A DNA stretch of 40,312 bases from Methylococcales bacterium (GTDB lineage Bacteria > Pseudomonadota > Gammaproteobacteria > Methylococcales > Methylomonadaceae): NCBI GenBank assembly GCA_026398895.1, contig JAPLRZ010000017.1, forward strand, positions 1 through 40,312, given 5' to 3'. Positions within the stretch are counted from its first letter, which is position 1, and each line of letters starts with the position of its first letter. The notes below the pieces were generated by a model. It worked only from the letters and a program-made list of their open reading frames with translations. It ran no database searches and had not been told where the DNA came from. Below, in pieces: positions 15,907 to 24,963 of this stretch. A program made the position numbers and the translations under genes.

Positions 15907-17853
15907 ATGAGTAATCTGGATTTTAAAAATCAAATGCACGAGTATTCGCTGTGGCGTGCAAAATTGGTGCAATCTATAGAGATGTATCAGCAGTGGCGTA
16001 CGCGTTATGATATGACTGATGCCAATAGCACAACTACTCTTTTAAATATACTTAATAATCTACAGGCGGATCGCATTACTTTAGCATTCGTTGCTGAGTT
16101 TTCACGCGGTAAAACTGAACTGATTAACGCACTATTTTTTGCTGAAACTGGCGTTAGACTACTACCGTCTGCTCCTGGACGTACCACCATGTCGCCTACC
16201 GAACTGTTTTATGATGAGGCAGGTGGTAGTTATATTCGGTTACTCAATATTGAAACCCGCCTTGAAAATACCACGCTAGCTGAATTTAAAAAAATGCCTG
16301 ATCGCTGGGTTCATCATGATTTGAATGGCAATTCACCTAGACAAATGCAGGAAGCGTTCAAAGAACTGGTTGCTGTCAAAAAAGTGCCGCGTGAAGTCGC
16401 TGACGAACTGGGCTTATGGAATGAACGCGAAGCAAGGGAACAAGGGCTAATCAACCCAACAGTGGTAGAAATTCCCTGCTGGAGACACGCGCTTATTAGC
16501 TTTCCACATCCATTACTAAAAGAAGGTTTGTCGATACTCGACACCCCAGGTTTGAATGCCTTGGGTACAGAACCAGAGTTGACACTAAATATGTTACCCA
16601 GTGCGCAGGCTATTATCTTCGTGCTTGCTGCGGATACAGGCGTAACCAAAAGTGACCTAGAAATGTGGCTAAATCATATTTGTCTGGCGCGAGGCGGTAA
16701 AAAACAAGGTTTAGCAGTGGTTATGAATAAAATCGATGCTATGTGGGATGACATTGGGGGTGCAGCCGCTTATGACGAATCTATTCACTCACAAATTAAA
16801 ACCTCTGCGGCAATTTTAAAAATAAATGAAAATGCCATTTTTCCTGTTTCAGCCAAGCAAGCCTTATTAGCCAAAGTCAAATCAGATACCGTTCTGTTTG
16901 AAAGAAGCCGCTTAGCTTCACTCGAAAAATATCTTGCTACCAACATATTAAAACAAAAACGCAATATTTTGATGGCAACCGTGGTTAGAGACATGGGGTT
17001 TTTACTGAATGAGTCTTCTCATTTAACTAATAAATCGTTAACTCATGCCGTAGAACAGCTTGAAGAGTTCAAAAAAATCGACTTTCAAAATCAGGATATG
17101 ACTGGCAAGTTGATGGCAGAAACACGCGACAAACAAAATATTTACATGGCGAATATTGAAAACTTTCAAGCCAGTCGCCGCGTTTTTATTACTCAAGCCA
17201 AAATGCTGATTGATTCTTTTGACAGTGAAAAAGTCGATACCATCATCGAAAAAGCAAGACGCGAAATAGCCAGTAACATGACCACTTACGGTATGAAACA
17301 AAATATCCGTAAATTATTTGATGAACTACGCGATTTGTTGCAAAACGCCATTGAAATTACCGCTGAAACCAGCCGTCTAGTCAAAGCTATTCACAAAAAA
17401 TTCAAAGATGAATATGGTTTTGAAGAGATTGAACCTAAATTGTTTTCTATCAAGCCCTATCAAGTCGAATTAGAAATGATTTTTGAAGAAGGTGAAATTT
17501 TTCGCTCCAGCACAAAAACGGCAATGACTGAGCAAAGTATCGTCATTCATAATCTTTATAGTACCCTAATCTCCAATGCGCGAGACGTTATCAGACAAGC
17601 GCATGAAGATTCAACCGCGTGGGGAAATACCGCATTAACCCCGTTGATGCAGCAAATTAAAGATCATAAAAAACAAATTGAAAACCGTCTGCAAATGTTA
17701 AGAAAAATTAACGAATCAACAGACAATGTTGCGGAAAATATTGCTCATCTTCAAGCCCAAGTAGAGCCGTTAAAACGTCAAAGAGATGAATTAACCATGA
17801 TGATTCGTGGAATGCGCTTGGATGCTTATTCCCCTGACAGTAAAATTGATTGA
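15907..17853 (+). CDS. Dynamin-like GTPase family protein
   Basis: The 648-residue protein carries a GTPase domain with G1 AEFSRGKTELINALFF (GKT at about 68-70), the G2-like threonine in PGRTTMSPTEL, G3 DTPG at about 212-215 and G4 NKID at about 274-277. The rest (about 330-648) is strongly helical, ending in a coiled coil (LQAQVEPLKRQRDELTMMIRG). This is the architecture of bacterial dynamin-like or dynamin-family proteins, which act on membranes or in stress and phage resistance. No transmembrane paddle is obvious. It is a lone gene, unlike the usual tandem pairs of bacterial dynamins. A GGCTGG-type weak ribosome site precedes the ATG. Its own function cannot be read from the sequence. Confidence 0.82.
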   Translation: MSNLDFKNQMHEYSLWRAKLVQSIEMYQQWRTRYDMTDANSTTTLLNILNNLQADRITLAFVAEFSRGKTELINALFFAETGVRLLPSAPGRTTMSPTELFYDEAGGSYIRLLNIETRLENTTLAEFKKMPDRWVHHDLNGNSPRQMQEAFKELVAVKKVPREVADELGLWNEREAREQGLINPTVVEIPCWRHALISFPHPLLKEGLSILDTPGLNALGTEPELTLNMLPSAQAIIFVLAADTGVTKSDLEMWLNHICLARGGKKQGLAVVMNKIDAMWDDIGGAAAYDESIHSQIKTSAAILKINENAIFPVSAKQALLAKVKSDTVLFERSRLASLEKYLATNILKQKRNILMATVVRDMGFLLNESSHLTNKSLTHAVEQLEEFKKIDFQNQDMTGKLMAETRDKQNIYMANIENFQASRRVFITQAKMLIDSFDSEKVDTIIEKARREIASNMTTYGMKQNIRKLFDELRDLLQNAIEITAETSRLVKAIHKKFKDEYGFEEIEPKLFSIKPYQVELEMIFEEGEIFRSSTKTAMTEQSIVIHNLYSTLISNARDVIRQAHEDSTAWGNTALTPLMQQIKDHKKQIENRLQMLRKINESTDNVAENIAHLQAQVEPLKRQRDELTMMIRGMRLDAYSPDSKID

Positions 17854-17883
17854 TCGCCTACAGTGCGGATTATGTGATTGTGG

Positions 17884-17901
17884 GCGCGATTGAAATCGCG
17901 C
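17884..17901. terminator. Short hairpin between convergent genes
   Basis: GCGCGATT at 17884-17891 pairs with AATCGCGC at 17894-17901. It lies in the 72 bases between the convergent GTPase and trmB genes and may terminate both. Confidence 0.5.
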
Positions 17902-17925
17902 TTCACAAAAAATCTTTCTTACTGC

Positions 17926-18612
17926 TTATTTTTTAAAAATCAAATCCCAAACCCCATGACCTAAACGTAGCCCACGTTGCTCAAATTTAGTGAGTGGGCG
18001 ATAATCTGGGCGATCACAATAATCACCCGTATGACTCGCATTATGAAGCCTTCCATCGGCTGATAAACTCTCCAACATAGACTCCGCGTAATGTTGCCAA
18101 TCGGTTGCGGCATGAAAATAACCATCTGTTTTCAGTTTTTTCAGTAATAATTCCACAAAACTAGGACGCACAATACGGCGTTTATGGTGCTTCTTTTTAT
18201 GCCACGGATCAGGAAAAAACAAATGCAAGCCCGTTAAGCGATTGTCAGGAATTTTCTGTTCAATGATTTCAATAGCATCATGACAATAAATTCGCACATT
18301 CGTTAAGCCTTGTTGCGCTAACAGCATCATTAAATGCCCAACCCCCGCAAGATGTACTTCGATACCAATATAATCAATATTCGGATTTGCCGCCGCCGTG
18401 CTAGCAAGACTATCGCCACTACCAAAGCCAATTTCAATAATTAATGGCGCGTCACGTCCAAAAACGTCAGTAAAATCATAATTTACTTGCGGGTCAAGAC
18501 CATAGCGTTGCCAATCATTATCCAAGGCGTATTGCTGGGCTTGAGTAATACGCCCTTGACGGCGAACAAAACTACGAATTCGGTGAGGGGGGGTAGGTTC
18601 TAAATCGGTCAT
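17926..18612 (-). CDS. trmB: tRNA (guanine-N7-)-methyltransferase
   Basis: This SAM-dependent enzyme makes m7G46 in tRNA variable loops. It is 228 residues, normal for the family (239 in E. coli). Visible hallmarks are the N-terminal IRSFVRRQGRITQAQQ, the SAM loop IEIGFGSGDS at about 75-84, the catalytic/tRNA-binding stretch LHLFFPDPWHKKKHHKRR, and the C-terminal TKFEQRG motif. In Pseudomonas and relatives trmB directly follows thiG; here an ATPase/TOPRIM-like pair separates them, about 100 bases upstream of trmB. Confidence 0.96.
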   Translation of the reverse strand: MTDLEPTPPHRIRSFVRRQGRITQAQQYALDNDWQRYGLDPQVNYDFTDVFGRDAPLIIEIGFGSGDSLASTAAANPNIDYIGIEVHLAGVGHLMMLLAQQGLTNVRIYCHDAIEIIEQKIPDNRLTGLHLFFPDPWHKKKHHKRRIVRPSFVELLLKKLKTDGYFHAATDWQHYAESMLESLSADGRLHNASHTGDYCDRPDYRPLTKFEQRGLRLGHGVWDLIFKK

Positions 18613-18712
18613 AGGTTATAGTATGGGGTACGCATTGCGTGCCAGAAATGGGATTAAACAAAAATATCTATCTTTCAATATGCTGAAAAGTAAGCAATGC
18701 ACACCCTTTGTA

Positions 18713-19453
18713 TCACTGTTTTTGCCCTAAATTTTGTAGTTGTATGAAAAAATCTCTGAAAATAGGACATTTTTCGGCAACGACATCAGGTCTTAGAGAT
18801 TCATAAAGTAGAAAAGGAGTGTGCTTTGCTTTTGAATAAACTATTTGGTTTATCTGTTGTTGTGATGATTCAATCAAGTGTTCTGAAAGTTTATCGTGGC
18901 AAGAATTTTTCGTTTTATCGTAAAAGCTAAAGGCTTCTGGTGTATCAAAAGATACTCCATTATTTACTAACCAATGCTGCATTGCATATTGATTTTGTCT
19001 AAAATCAATATGTTTAGCAATGGTATTATGCCAATCAGCAATAATCCACGCTTCTAGTTCAGGAGCAGCAAAACCAATAATTCGCTTTATATTTTTAAAT
19101 TTTTCATTTGCGGCTTGATTAATTGCATTATCAAATAATATTTTTCTGTCAATTTGAGAGCAACAATCTAAATCATCGATAATTAAAATAACATCACATA
19201 ATGGATTGCGATGCTTAATAGTATCTTCCAATTTACTTTTAATTTGTTCGGCAAACGCTACTCCTGTTTTACCGAGTGCATTAATTGGATTTAGTTTTAC
19301 ATTAGGTGGAGGTCGTTTATTTCTAACAGGGGTAATTCTTTGAAAAATGAAATCAGGGAAATGTTTTTCAAAAAAATAAATAATACCTTTTATATCAGCT
19401 TCTCTATTGCCTAATTCGGATTCTCCACCACCAGCCAATAACCAAATTACCAA
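18713..19453 (-). CDS. TOPRIM-like (DUF4276-related) protein, partner of the AAA ATPase
   Basis: This 246-residue protein has an N-terminal TOPRIM-type signature: a glutamate after a hydrophobic strand and glycines (WLLAGGGESE, Glu11 or Glu13) and an acidic DxD-type cluster at the end of another strand (VILIIDDLDCC, Asp93/94/96). The segment PELEAWIIADW at about 131-141 resembles the E-AW-AD motif of DUF4276 proteins. TOPRIM proteins of this kind cut or nick DNA and often pair with OLD-like ATPases in phage defence. The start overlaps the ATPase stop by seven bases, so translation is probably coupled. The gene looks more AT-rich than the flanking trmB and thiSG. Family assignment is by motif only. 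Confidence 0.6.
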   Translation of the reverse strand: MVIWLLAGGGESELGNREADIKGIIYFFEKHFPDFIFQRITPVRNKRPPPNVKLNPINALGKTGVAFAEQIKSKLEDTIKHRNPLCDVILIIDDLDCCSQIDRKILFDNAINQAANEKFKNIKRIIGFAAPELEAWIIADWHNTIAKHIDFRQNQYAMQHWLVNNGVSFDTPEAFSFYDKTKNSCHDKLSEHLIESSQQQINQIVYSKAKHTPFLLYESLRPDVVAEKCPIFRDFFIQLQNLGQKQ

Positions 19454-20724
19454 GGCCAGCCCCCGATAATATCATCGCCAATACGGTATAAATCACCTAA
19501 TTGCCAATCATCGGCTATTTTCTCTTGTATTATCTCTTGAGGTAATTTTTTTGCTTGAAAATGCCCTTTTGGTTGGGTTTTTTCGAAACAAATCACATCA
19601 GCAGAACAATCGGTAAAGTAATCTAATAAGTCGGGGCTATGTGTGGAAATAATAATCTGTGTTTTTTGTGAGGCTTGTTTTATCCAGTTTGCCAATATTC
19701 CCATCCATGCAATATGCAAACTTAATTCAGGTTCATCAATCACTAATAAGCTAGGCAAAATAGGCGAATGTAGAATAATTGCCCAACATAACATACGCAC
19801 CGTGCCATCTGACATATCGTCTAAATAAAACGGTGTTTCCATACCTTCAAAATACCATTGCACAGACAGCGACATACCCTCTCTGGTAGTTTTGATACGT
19901 TTTGTCATGGGCAATATTTCTTTCATGGCGTTATTAATGCGCTCATCGAAATCAATACCGTATTTTATATGATTAATTATATTGTCTAAAACAGTGGGCA
20001 AGTTTTCACACGATTTTGCAAGAATTACATCATTCAATCCTATTTTAGGATTTGCACCACGAATTTTTACTAAATCCATTTCATTTGCGTTATAAAATTG
20101 CCATTTTTGGACTGCTTCACGCAAGTCTCTGTGAATCTTGTACAACGGAACTTGCTCAGGAGGAAAAGTGCCTTCTTCAGTTAATAATTTTGGAATAGAT
20201 AGCAATGATAATTCATCGACAGGAATCTGTGATAATCTTTTACTCCTATACCCTTTGTTAGTTTTGTTATTTAAAGAAATAATACCCTTTCCACTTTGTG
20301 GATTGTGAGTTTTATAATAAATAAATGGTATCTTTGAATCTTTAGTATATTGCAAACTTTCATCAGTAATATATGTAGATTTACCTATATAAACTGCTAG
20401 AAAAAATGTAGTCGTATTATTAAATAAAGGTAAATTAGGAAATTCAATTTTTAAATTTACTTTAGCTGGCTTTTTAATGCTGGCATCTAAAATATTGTGT
20501 CGAAGTTTTGACAATGCGTCTTGAAATGCAGTAATTCCTTTACTATCTAAATCTGACGCTGGCATTAAACAATTTTTAAAAAACTCCAACAAAGCAACTA
20601 AATTACTTTTACCCGAACCATTTGAACCAATAAGAATATTAAGATTATTTAAAATAATACCTTCATCATTCACCAAGTTTCGGTAATTTTTAGTGGTAAT
20701 GCGTGAGATTATTTTATTTTCCAT
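19447..20724 (-). CDS. AAA family (OLD/RecF-like) ATPase
   Basis: This 425-residue ABC/SMC-like ATPase has Walker A GSNGSGKSN at about 33-41, a signature-like MSDGTVRMLCWA, Walker B LLVIDEPELSLH at about 325-336 and the switch histidine in IISTHSPDLLDYF. There is no fused TOPRIM domain: that function seems to be supplied by the next gene, which overlaps it by seven bases. Paired ATPase plus small nuclease genes are a common design in anti-phage systems, where the ATPase senses infection and licenses the nuclease. The pair sits between thiSG and trmB, genes that are neighbours in related bacteria, which fits a transferred cassette. A defence role is inferred. Confidence 0.8.
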   Translation of the reverse strand: MENKIISRITTKNYRNLVNDEGIILNNLNILIGSNGSGKSNLVALLEFFKNCLMPASDLDSKGITAFQDALSKLRHNILDASIKKPAKVNLKIEFPNLPLFNNTTTFFLAVYIGKSTYITDESLQYTKDSKIPFIYYKTHNPQSGKGIISLNNKTNKGYRSKRLSQIPVDELSLLSIPKLLTEEGTFPPEQVPLYKIHRDLREAVQKWQFYNANEMDLVKIRGANPKIGLNDVILAKSCENLPTVLDNIINHIKYGIDFDERINNAMKEILPMTKRIKTTREGMSLSVQWYFEGMETPFYLDDMSDGTVRMLCWAIILHSPILPSLLVIDEPELSLHIAWMGILANWIKQASQKTQIIISTHSPDLLDYFTDCSADVICFEKTQPKGHFQAKKLPQEIIQEKIADDWQLGDLYRIGDDIIGGWPW

Positions 20725-20784
20725 ATTCTTATTCTAGGAGGTTTGGTTGGAGTTCGATACGCACTCCAACCAATGATAATCGAA

Positions 20785-21762
20785 TTAAAAAAATAAGCCA
20801 TCTATCGGTGAAGAGGCGGAGGCGAAGCGTTTTCTGGGCATACGACCTGCTAAATAGGCTTCTCTGCCTGCTTCTATGCCTTTACGCATTGCCGATGCCA
20901 TGAGGATGGGATTTTTAGCCTCAGCAATCGCAGTATTCATTAATACGCCCGCGCAACCTAATTCCATTGCAATCGCGGCATCGGACGCTGTACCTACACC
21001 TGCATCGACTAAAATTGGCACGTTGGCATTTTCGACGATGGTTAGAATATTGTAAGGGTTGCGAATACCTAAGCCTGAACCAATGGGTGCGGCAAGTGGC
21101 ATGACGGCGACACAGCCGATTTCTTCTAGGCGTTTGGCGGCTATTGGGTCGTCATTGGTATAGACCATGACATCAAAACCATCTTTGACCAGAATTTCAG
21201 CGGCTAGATAAGTTTCTGCGACATTGGGAAACAGGGTTTTTTGATCCGCTAACACTTCAAGCTTGACCAGTTTATGACCACCTAATAATTCTCTACCTAA
21301 GCGACAGGTTCTAACCGCTTCGTCAACGGTGTAGCAACCTGCGGTATTGGGCAAAATAGTGTATTTATCGGGTGAAATAACATCCAATAAATTCGGTTCA
21401 CCTGCGTTTTGTCCAATGTTAGTACGGCGTATCGCAACGGTGACAATTTGCGCGCCACTGGCTTCAATCGCTAATCGAGTTTCTTCTAGGTCTTTGTATT
21501 TACCCGTGCCGACTAATAAGCGCGAGTGGTAAGTGACACCTGCCAATATGAAGGAATCATCTTGTCCGCCACCAATAGCGTGAACAATCTCTAAACGATC
21601 TTCTGCGTGTAATACTTGGGTAGCGTGCTGTTGAAAGGGCAGTATTTCTTGGTTTAGTTCGACGGCAATTTTTTTGCCTGTCAGTTCTAAATCGCTAATC
21701 ACATCACTCACATGAGCGTGTTCTGCGATGTCGCGGCTTTGTCCATTGACATAAATTTTCAT
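20785..21762 (-). CDS. thiG: Fused sulfur carrier protein ThiS / thiazole synthase ThiG
   Basis: This 325-residue fusion serves thiamine thiazole synthesis. Residues 1-66 are ThiS ([11 protein letters not shown] ... EIVHAIGGG) and residues from about 67 are ThiG ([19 protein letters not shown], the Schiff-base lysine region LVKLEVLAD, and the phosphate-binding [15 protein letters not shown]). The start is the ATG at 21762, with an AAGGAGGA ribosome site eight bases upstream; the longer frame to 21849 lies inside aroG. The ATG overlaps the aroG stop as ATGA, so the two are coupled. Bifunctional ThiSG proteins are known. In separate ThiS the terminal Gly-Gly must be free for thiocarboxylation, but here it is internal at 64-66. 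Confidence 0.93.
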   Translation of the reverse strand: MKIYVNGQSRDIAEHAHVSDVISDLELTGKKIAVELNQEILPFQQHATQVLHAEDRLEIVHAIGGGQDDSFILAGVTYHSRLLVGTGKYKDLEETRLAIEASGAQIVTVAIRRTNIGQNAGEPNLLDVISPDKYTILPNTAGCYTVDEAVRTCRLGRELLGGHKLVKLEVLADQKTLFPNVAETYLAAEILVKDGFDVMVYTNDDPIAAKRLEEIGCVAVMPLAAPIGSGLGIRNPYNILTIVENANVPILVDAGVGTASDAAIAMELGCAGVLMNTAIAEAKNPILMASAMRKGIEAGREAYLAGRMPRKRFASASSPIDGLFF

Positions 21763-22847
21763 TCGATTGATCCTCCTTCTGCTTTGACTAAGCGGCGTTT
21801 TTGTACGGCATTGGCTAAGGTTTTTAGTAGGGGCATCGTTTCTTCCCACGACAAACAGCCGTCAGTAATACTTTTCCCATAAATTAACGCTTGCCCTTCG
21901 ACAACGTGTTGGCTACCCGATTTTAAATTGCTTTCAATCATCGCACCCATAATCCGTTCATCACCGATGGCGATTTGCCCAGCGACATCATCACCAACAA
22001 TTAATTGGCGATGGCATTGTTTTAAGCTGTTAGCGTGACTAAAGTCGATCATGATATTGGTGGGGAGATAGGCTTTTTCTAAACCTGCCGCCACTTGGTC
22101 TACACTGACGGCATCATAATTAGGACGATCATTGCCGCCGCGTAAAATGATGTGTACGTCTTCATTGCCTGTGGTAGAAAAAATGGCTGAATGCCCAGCT
22201 TTATTCAAAGAAATAAAGTGATGCGGACTCATTGCCGCGCTTATCGCATCAATGGCAATTTTTATCGTACCGTCGGTAGAATTTTTAAAGCCAATTGGAC
22301 AGGACACACCTGAGGCGAGTTCTCTATGCCCTTGGCTTTCGGTGGTACGCGCACCAATTGCGCCCCATGCGATTAAGTCAGAAACGTATTGCGGGGTGAT
22401 TAAATCTAAATATTCGGTTGCGGCGGGCATTCCTAATTCATTGACATCCAATAATAACTTCCGCGCAATACGCAAGCCTTTATTAATATTAAAACTGGAG
22501 TTTAAATCAGGGTCGTTAATTAAGCCTTTCCAACCCACGGTGGTACGCGGTTTTTCAAAATAAACCCGCATGACGATTAATAAATCATCTTTGGTTTCAT
22601 CTTTAATGGCTTTTAGTAATTGAGCATATTCTTTAGCCGCCACTGGGTCATGAATAGAGCAGGGCCCTACGATCACCAACAAGCGATCATCTTGACCAGT
22701 TAAAATTTTATGAATGTCGGCTCTTGCCTGTGCGGTGGTTTGTGCTGCCGTTTCAGTAATCGGCAATTCTTCGTGAACCTGTACAGGTGCAATGACTTCT
22801 TTTATGTCACAAATTCTCAAGTCATCCGTCTTATAGTGTGTTTGCAT
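21759..22847 (-). CDS. aroG: 3-deoxy-7-phosphoheptulonate synthase (DAHP synthase, class I)
   Basis: This enzyme catalyses the first step of the shikimate pathway, joining phosphoenolpyruvate and erythrose 4-phosphate. From the ATG at 22847 it has 362 residues, near the E. coli AroG/F/H length. Motifs include [34 protein letters not shown] and the metal/substrate segments [10 protein letters not shown] and ATEYLD. The frame extends four codons upstream to a TTG, which is less likely. The stop overlaps the thiSG start by four bases. Which feedback-controlled isozyme it corresponds to cannot be told here, so the letter G is nominal. Confidence 0.93.
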   Translation of the reverse strand: MQTHYKTDDLRICDIKEVIAPVQVHEELPITETAAQTTAQARADIHKILTGQDDRLLVIVGPCSIHDPVAAKEYAQLLKAIKDETKDDLLIVMRVYFEKPRTTVGWKGLINDPDLNSSFNINKGLRIARKLLLDVNELGMPAATEYLDLITPQYVSDLIAWGAIGARTTESQGHRELASGVSCPIGFKNSTDGTIKIAIDAISAAMSPHHFISLNKAGHSAIFSTTGNEDVHIILRGGNDRPNYDAVSVDQVAAGLEKAYLPTNIMIDFSHANSLKQCHRQLIVGDDVAGQIAIGDERIMGAMIESNLKSGSQHVVEGQALIYGKSITDGCLSWEETMPLLKTLANAVQKRRLVKAEGGSIE

Positions 22848-22940
22848 GATAGCTACCAAGCTCTTGTTGCTTTATTGCAGGATTGTCGTGTGTCCGTACA
22901 TTTTAACTGTTTTTAAGCGTTTTTTGTTAGTTTTGCCACA

Positions 22941-23438
22941 CTACACATCAACATTTCTAGCTAACTGTAAAAAACTGTAAGCAAATTCGACACTGGGGTC
23001 GTTATCAATGTCTTCGCGTGTTACTTCTGTCCAATCAGATTTGTTATAAGTGGGAAACGCCGTATCGCCTGCAAAATCGTGGTTAATTTCAGTAATATAA
23101 AGCCTATCAGCGACGGGTAACAGAGCTTCATAAAGTGTCGCGCCACCAATAATGAATACTTCGTCAGCAAGTTGGCAAGCGTGTTTTAACGCGCCGTCCA
23201 AGTCATTAAACACTAAACAGCCGTCTTGCTGGTAATCCGTATCACGACTGATAATAATATTAGTACGATTAGGCAAGGGTTTACCGATGGATTGATAGGT
23301 TTTTCTCCCCATGATGATAGGAAAACCTGTGGTTATTTGTTTAAATTTTTTTAGATCGGTTGATAAATGCCACGGCATCGCACCGTTATCGCCTATAACT
23401 CGATTACTTGCCATCGCGACAATTAAAGATATTTTCAT
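22941..23438 (-). CDS. folA: Dihydrofolate reductase
   Basis: This NADPH-dependent enzyme reduces dihydrofolate. From the ATG at 23438 it has 165 residues, the usual length (159 in E. coli), and begins MKISLIVAMASNRVIG. Active-site and cofactor motifs are GAMPWHLSTDLKKFKQ, IIMGRKTYQSIGKPLPNR and EVFIIGGATLYEALL. A frame extension to a GTG at 23462 adds eight non-conserved residues and is rejected. It is divergent from the asparaginase-like gene, 101 bases away, and upstream of aroG on the same strand. Confidence 0.95.
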   Translation of the reverse strand: MKISLIVAMASNRVIGDNGAMPWHLSTDLKKFKQITTGFPIIMGRKTYQSIGKPLPNRTNIIISRDTDYQQDGCLVFNDLDGALKHACQLADEVFIIGGATLYEALLPVADRLYITEINHDFAGDTAFPTYNKSDWTEVTREDIDNDPSVEFAYSFLQLARNVDV

Positions 23439-23539
23439 GTTAATGTCAGAGTTTGTTAACACAGTATTATATTATACCAGCTCTTATGAAGGTCAGACTT
23501 TGGCTGAATCTCCGTAATAATTTAAACAGAAACGACATC

Positions 23540-24589
23540 ATGAAAAATATTTTATTGCTATCAACGGGTGGTACTATCGGGTCGAGTGTTCATGCAGGGT
23601 CGATTAATACCACTAGCACTGCGCAACTCAAATTATTGCAGTTATTTGAACAACAGGATAAACACACCGATATTCACTTTCACTGCATACAACCACTGCA
23701 AATACTGAGTGAAAATATCGCCCCATGTGTTTGGAGAACGTTAATTACCGCCATTGAAGCCGAACAGCCCGAAAACTACGAAGGCATTATCATCACGCAC
23801 GGCACGGATACACTGGCTTATACCGCGTGTGCCTTGAGTTTTTATTTTCACGCACTAAAAATCCCCCTGCTATTAGTGTCTAGTAATTATCCGCTGGATG
23901 ATGACAGAGCCAATGGGTTGAGTAATTTTTGCTGTGCCGTGGAGTTTATACGCCAAAATCAAGCAGCGGGCGTGTTTGTGCCGTACCGTAATCCACAACA
24001 CATAATGCTAGTGCATAAAGGCACACGCTTGACGTGTTCATTACAGCTGAGTTCGGATTTTTTCAGCGTACAAAATAATCCATTGATGGCGTTTGATACG
24101 GTACTTGATAATAAGCGATTTCAAGCATTGGAGAATCAGCGATTTGCGGTACATCCGCCTATTACAAAGCCACAACAGCCAGTCGTTGCTCTGCAAGCAA
24201 AGTTTGATGCTCGTATAACGATGATAAAACCCTATCCCAGCTTAGATTATCGAACCATTAACCTGCAACAAACCGATGCTGTATTACATGATTTATATCA
24301 TTCAGGCACGGCTTGTGCGACTACACAATGGGGCGAACACTATTCATTAGTCGAATTTATTCAGCGTTGCAAAGCAGAAAATATTACGGTTTATCTTGCC
24401 CCCGCCATTTATTCTGAGGACGCGTATCAAAGTACACGGCTATTAATAGAACACGGAGCGATTGTGTTGTGGAATCTGTCGATTGAAGCAGCTTTCGTCA
24501 AGTTATTATTAGCCTACAGCAACTTTAATGACTCGCAACAGATTATCGATTTTATGAATACCACGATTGCCAATGAACATCTTTGCTAA
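23540..24589 (+). CDS. Type I asparaginase family protein
   Basis: This protein is predicted to hydrolyse asparagine or a related amide. It starts MKNILLLSTGGTIGS, with the first nucleophilic threonine at position 12, and has the second conserved block THGTDTLAYTA at about 86-96 (Thr89, Asp90). The 349-residue length fits cytoplasmic L-asparaginase I types. No signal peptide is present. The upstream frame extension to 23453 overlaps the folA leader and lacks similarity, so the ATG at 23540 is chosen. The C-terminal half is divergent from the classical enzymes, so the true substrate may differ. It is followed on the opposite strand by the tandem small RNAs. Confidence 0.85.
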   Translation: MKNILLLSTGGTIGSSVHAGSINTTSTAQLKLLQLFEQQDKHTDIHFHCIQPLQILSENIAPCVWRTLITAIEAEQPENYEGIIITHGTDTLAYTACALSFYFHALKIPLLLVSSNYPLDDDRANGLSNFCCAVEFIRQNQAAGVFVPYRNPQHIMLVHKGTRLTCSLQLSSDFFSVQNNPLMAFDTVLDNKRFQALENQRFAVHPPITKPQQPVVALQAKFDARITMIKPYPSLDYRTINLQQTDAVLHDLYHSGTACATTQWGEHYSLVEFIQRCKAENITVYLAPAIYSEDAYQSTRLLIEHGAIVLWNLSIEAAFVKLLLAYSNFNDSQQIIDFMNTTIANEHLC

Positions 24590-24599
24590 AACAGCGGGC

Positions 24600-24691
24600 A
24601 AAAAAAATGCGACTTATGTAAGAAAAGTCGCATTATAAGAGAAGGATATAAAACCTTGATTTCCGAGGAGGAAGTTTGCATCTCAAGAGTT
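24600..24691 (-). ncRNA. Putative small RNA, copy 1 (anti-Shine-Dalgarno type)
   Basis: On the minus strand a -10 TATGAT (24698-24703) and a -35-like TTTACT (24721-24726, spacer 17) precede a predicted 92-nt RNA. It ends in a perfect 10-bp hairpin (24606-24615 with 24625-24634, AATGCGACTT / AAGTCGCATT) followed by eight U, a textbook intrinsic terminator. The 5' part folds with AACTCTTGA against TCAAGGTT and shows CUUCCUCCUCGGAA at its tip, where UUCC/GGAA can close a UCCUC loop. A single-stranded linker contains CCUUCUC. There is no open reading frame worth noting. The C-rich loops could pair with ribosome sites of target mRNAs. Confidence 0.65.
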
Positions 24692-24726
24692 GGTATCATC
24701 ATAGTGGTAGTTAGTAAAGAAGTAAA

Positions 24727-24759
24727 TGTGGCAAATTGTCGCGTGACAGATTGTCGCAG
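24727..24759 (-). promoter_or_regulatory. Conserved upstream block of small RNA copy 1
   Basis: On the minus strand GACAATCTGTCACGCGACA is followed by ATTTGCCACA. TTGCCA lies exactly 25 bases from the -10, as in copy 2. TGTCACGCGACA contains the inverted pair TGTC/GACA. It is a candidate regulator-binding site. Confidence 0.4.
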
Positions 24760-24836
24760 TTAAAAACTAAGGGTATATTGTTGATTATTAAAAGATGACA
24801 GCGTGTAGTTTATATTGTAGGTTGTAAGTCCAAGAC

Positions 24837-24928
24837 AAAAAAAATGCAACCAATCAGTGACAGGTCGCATTATAAGAGAAGGATATAAAACTCTAACTTT
24901 CCGAGGAGGAAGACTGCATCTCAAGAGT
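24837..24928 (-). ncRNA. Putative small RNA, copy 2 (anti-Shine-Dalgarno type)
   Basis: This is the second copy, nearly identical to copy 1 in its transcribed part (about 60 of 67 bases alike from CCAACTCTTGAG onward), with the same -10 TATGAT at 24935-24940. The terminator stem is AAUGCGACC / GGUUGCAUU with eight U (24837-24844). Compared with copy 1, one pair is changed on both sides (U-A to C-G) and one G-C has become G-U, so pairing is kept. The 5' stem is also kept with different partners (AACTCT / AGAGTT). The CUUCCUCCUCGGAA tip and the 28-base linker with CCUUCUC are identical. Confidence 0.65.
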
Positions 24929-24963
24929 TGGCATATCATAGCGATTCATAATGAAGAATGGAA

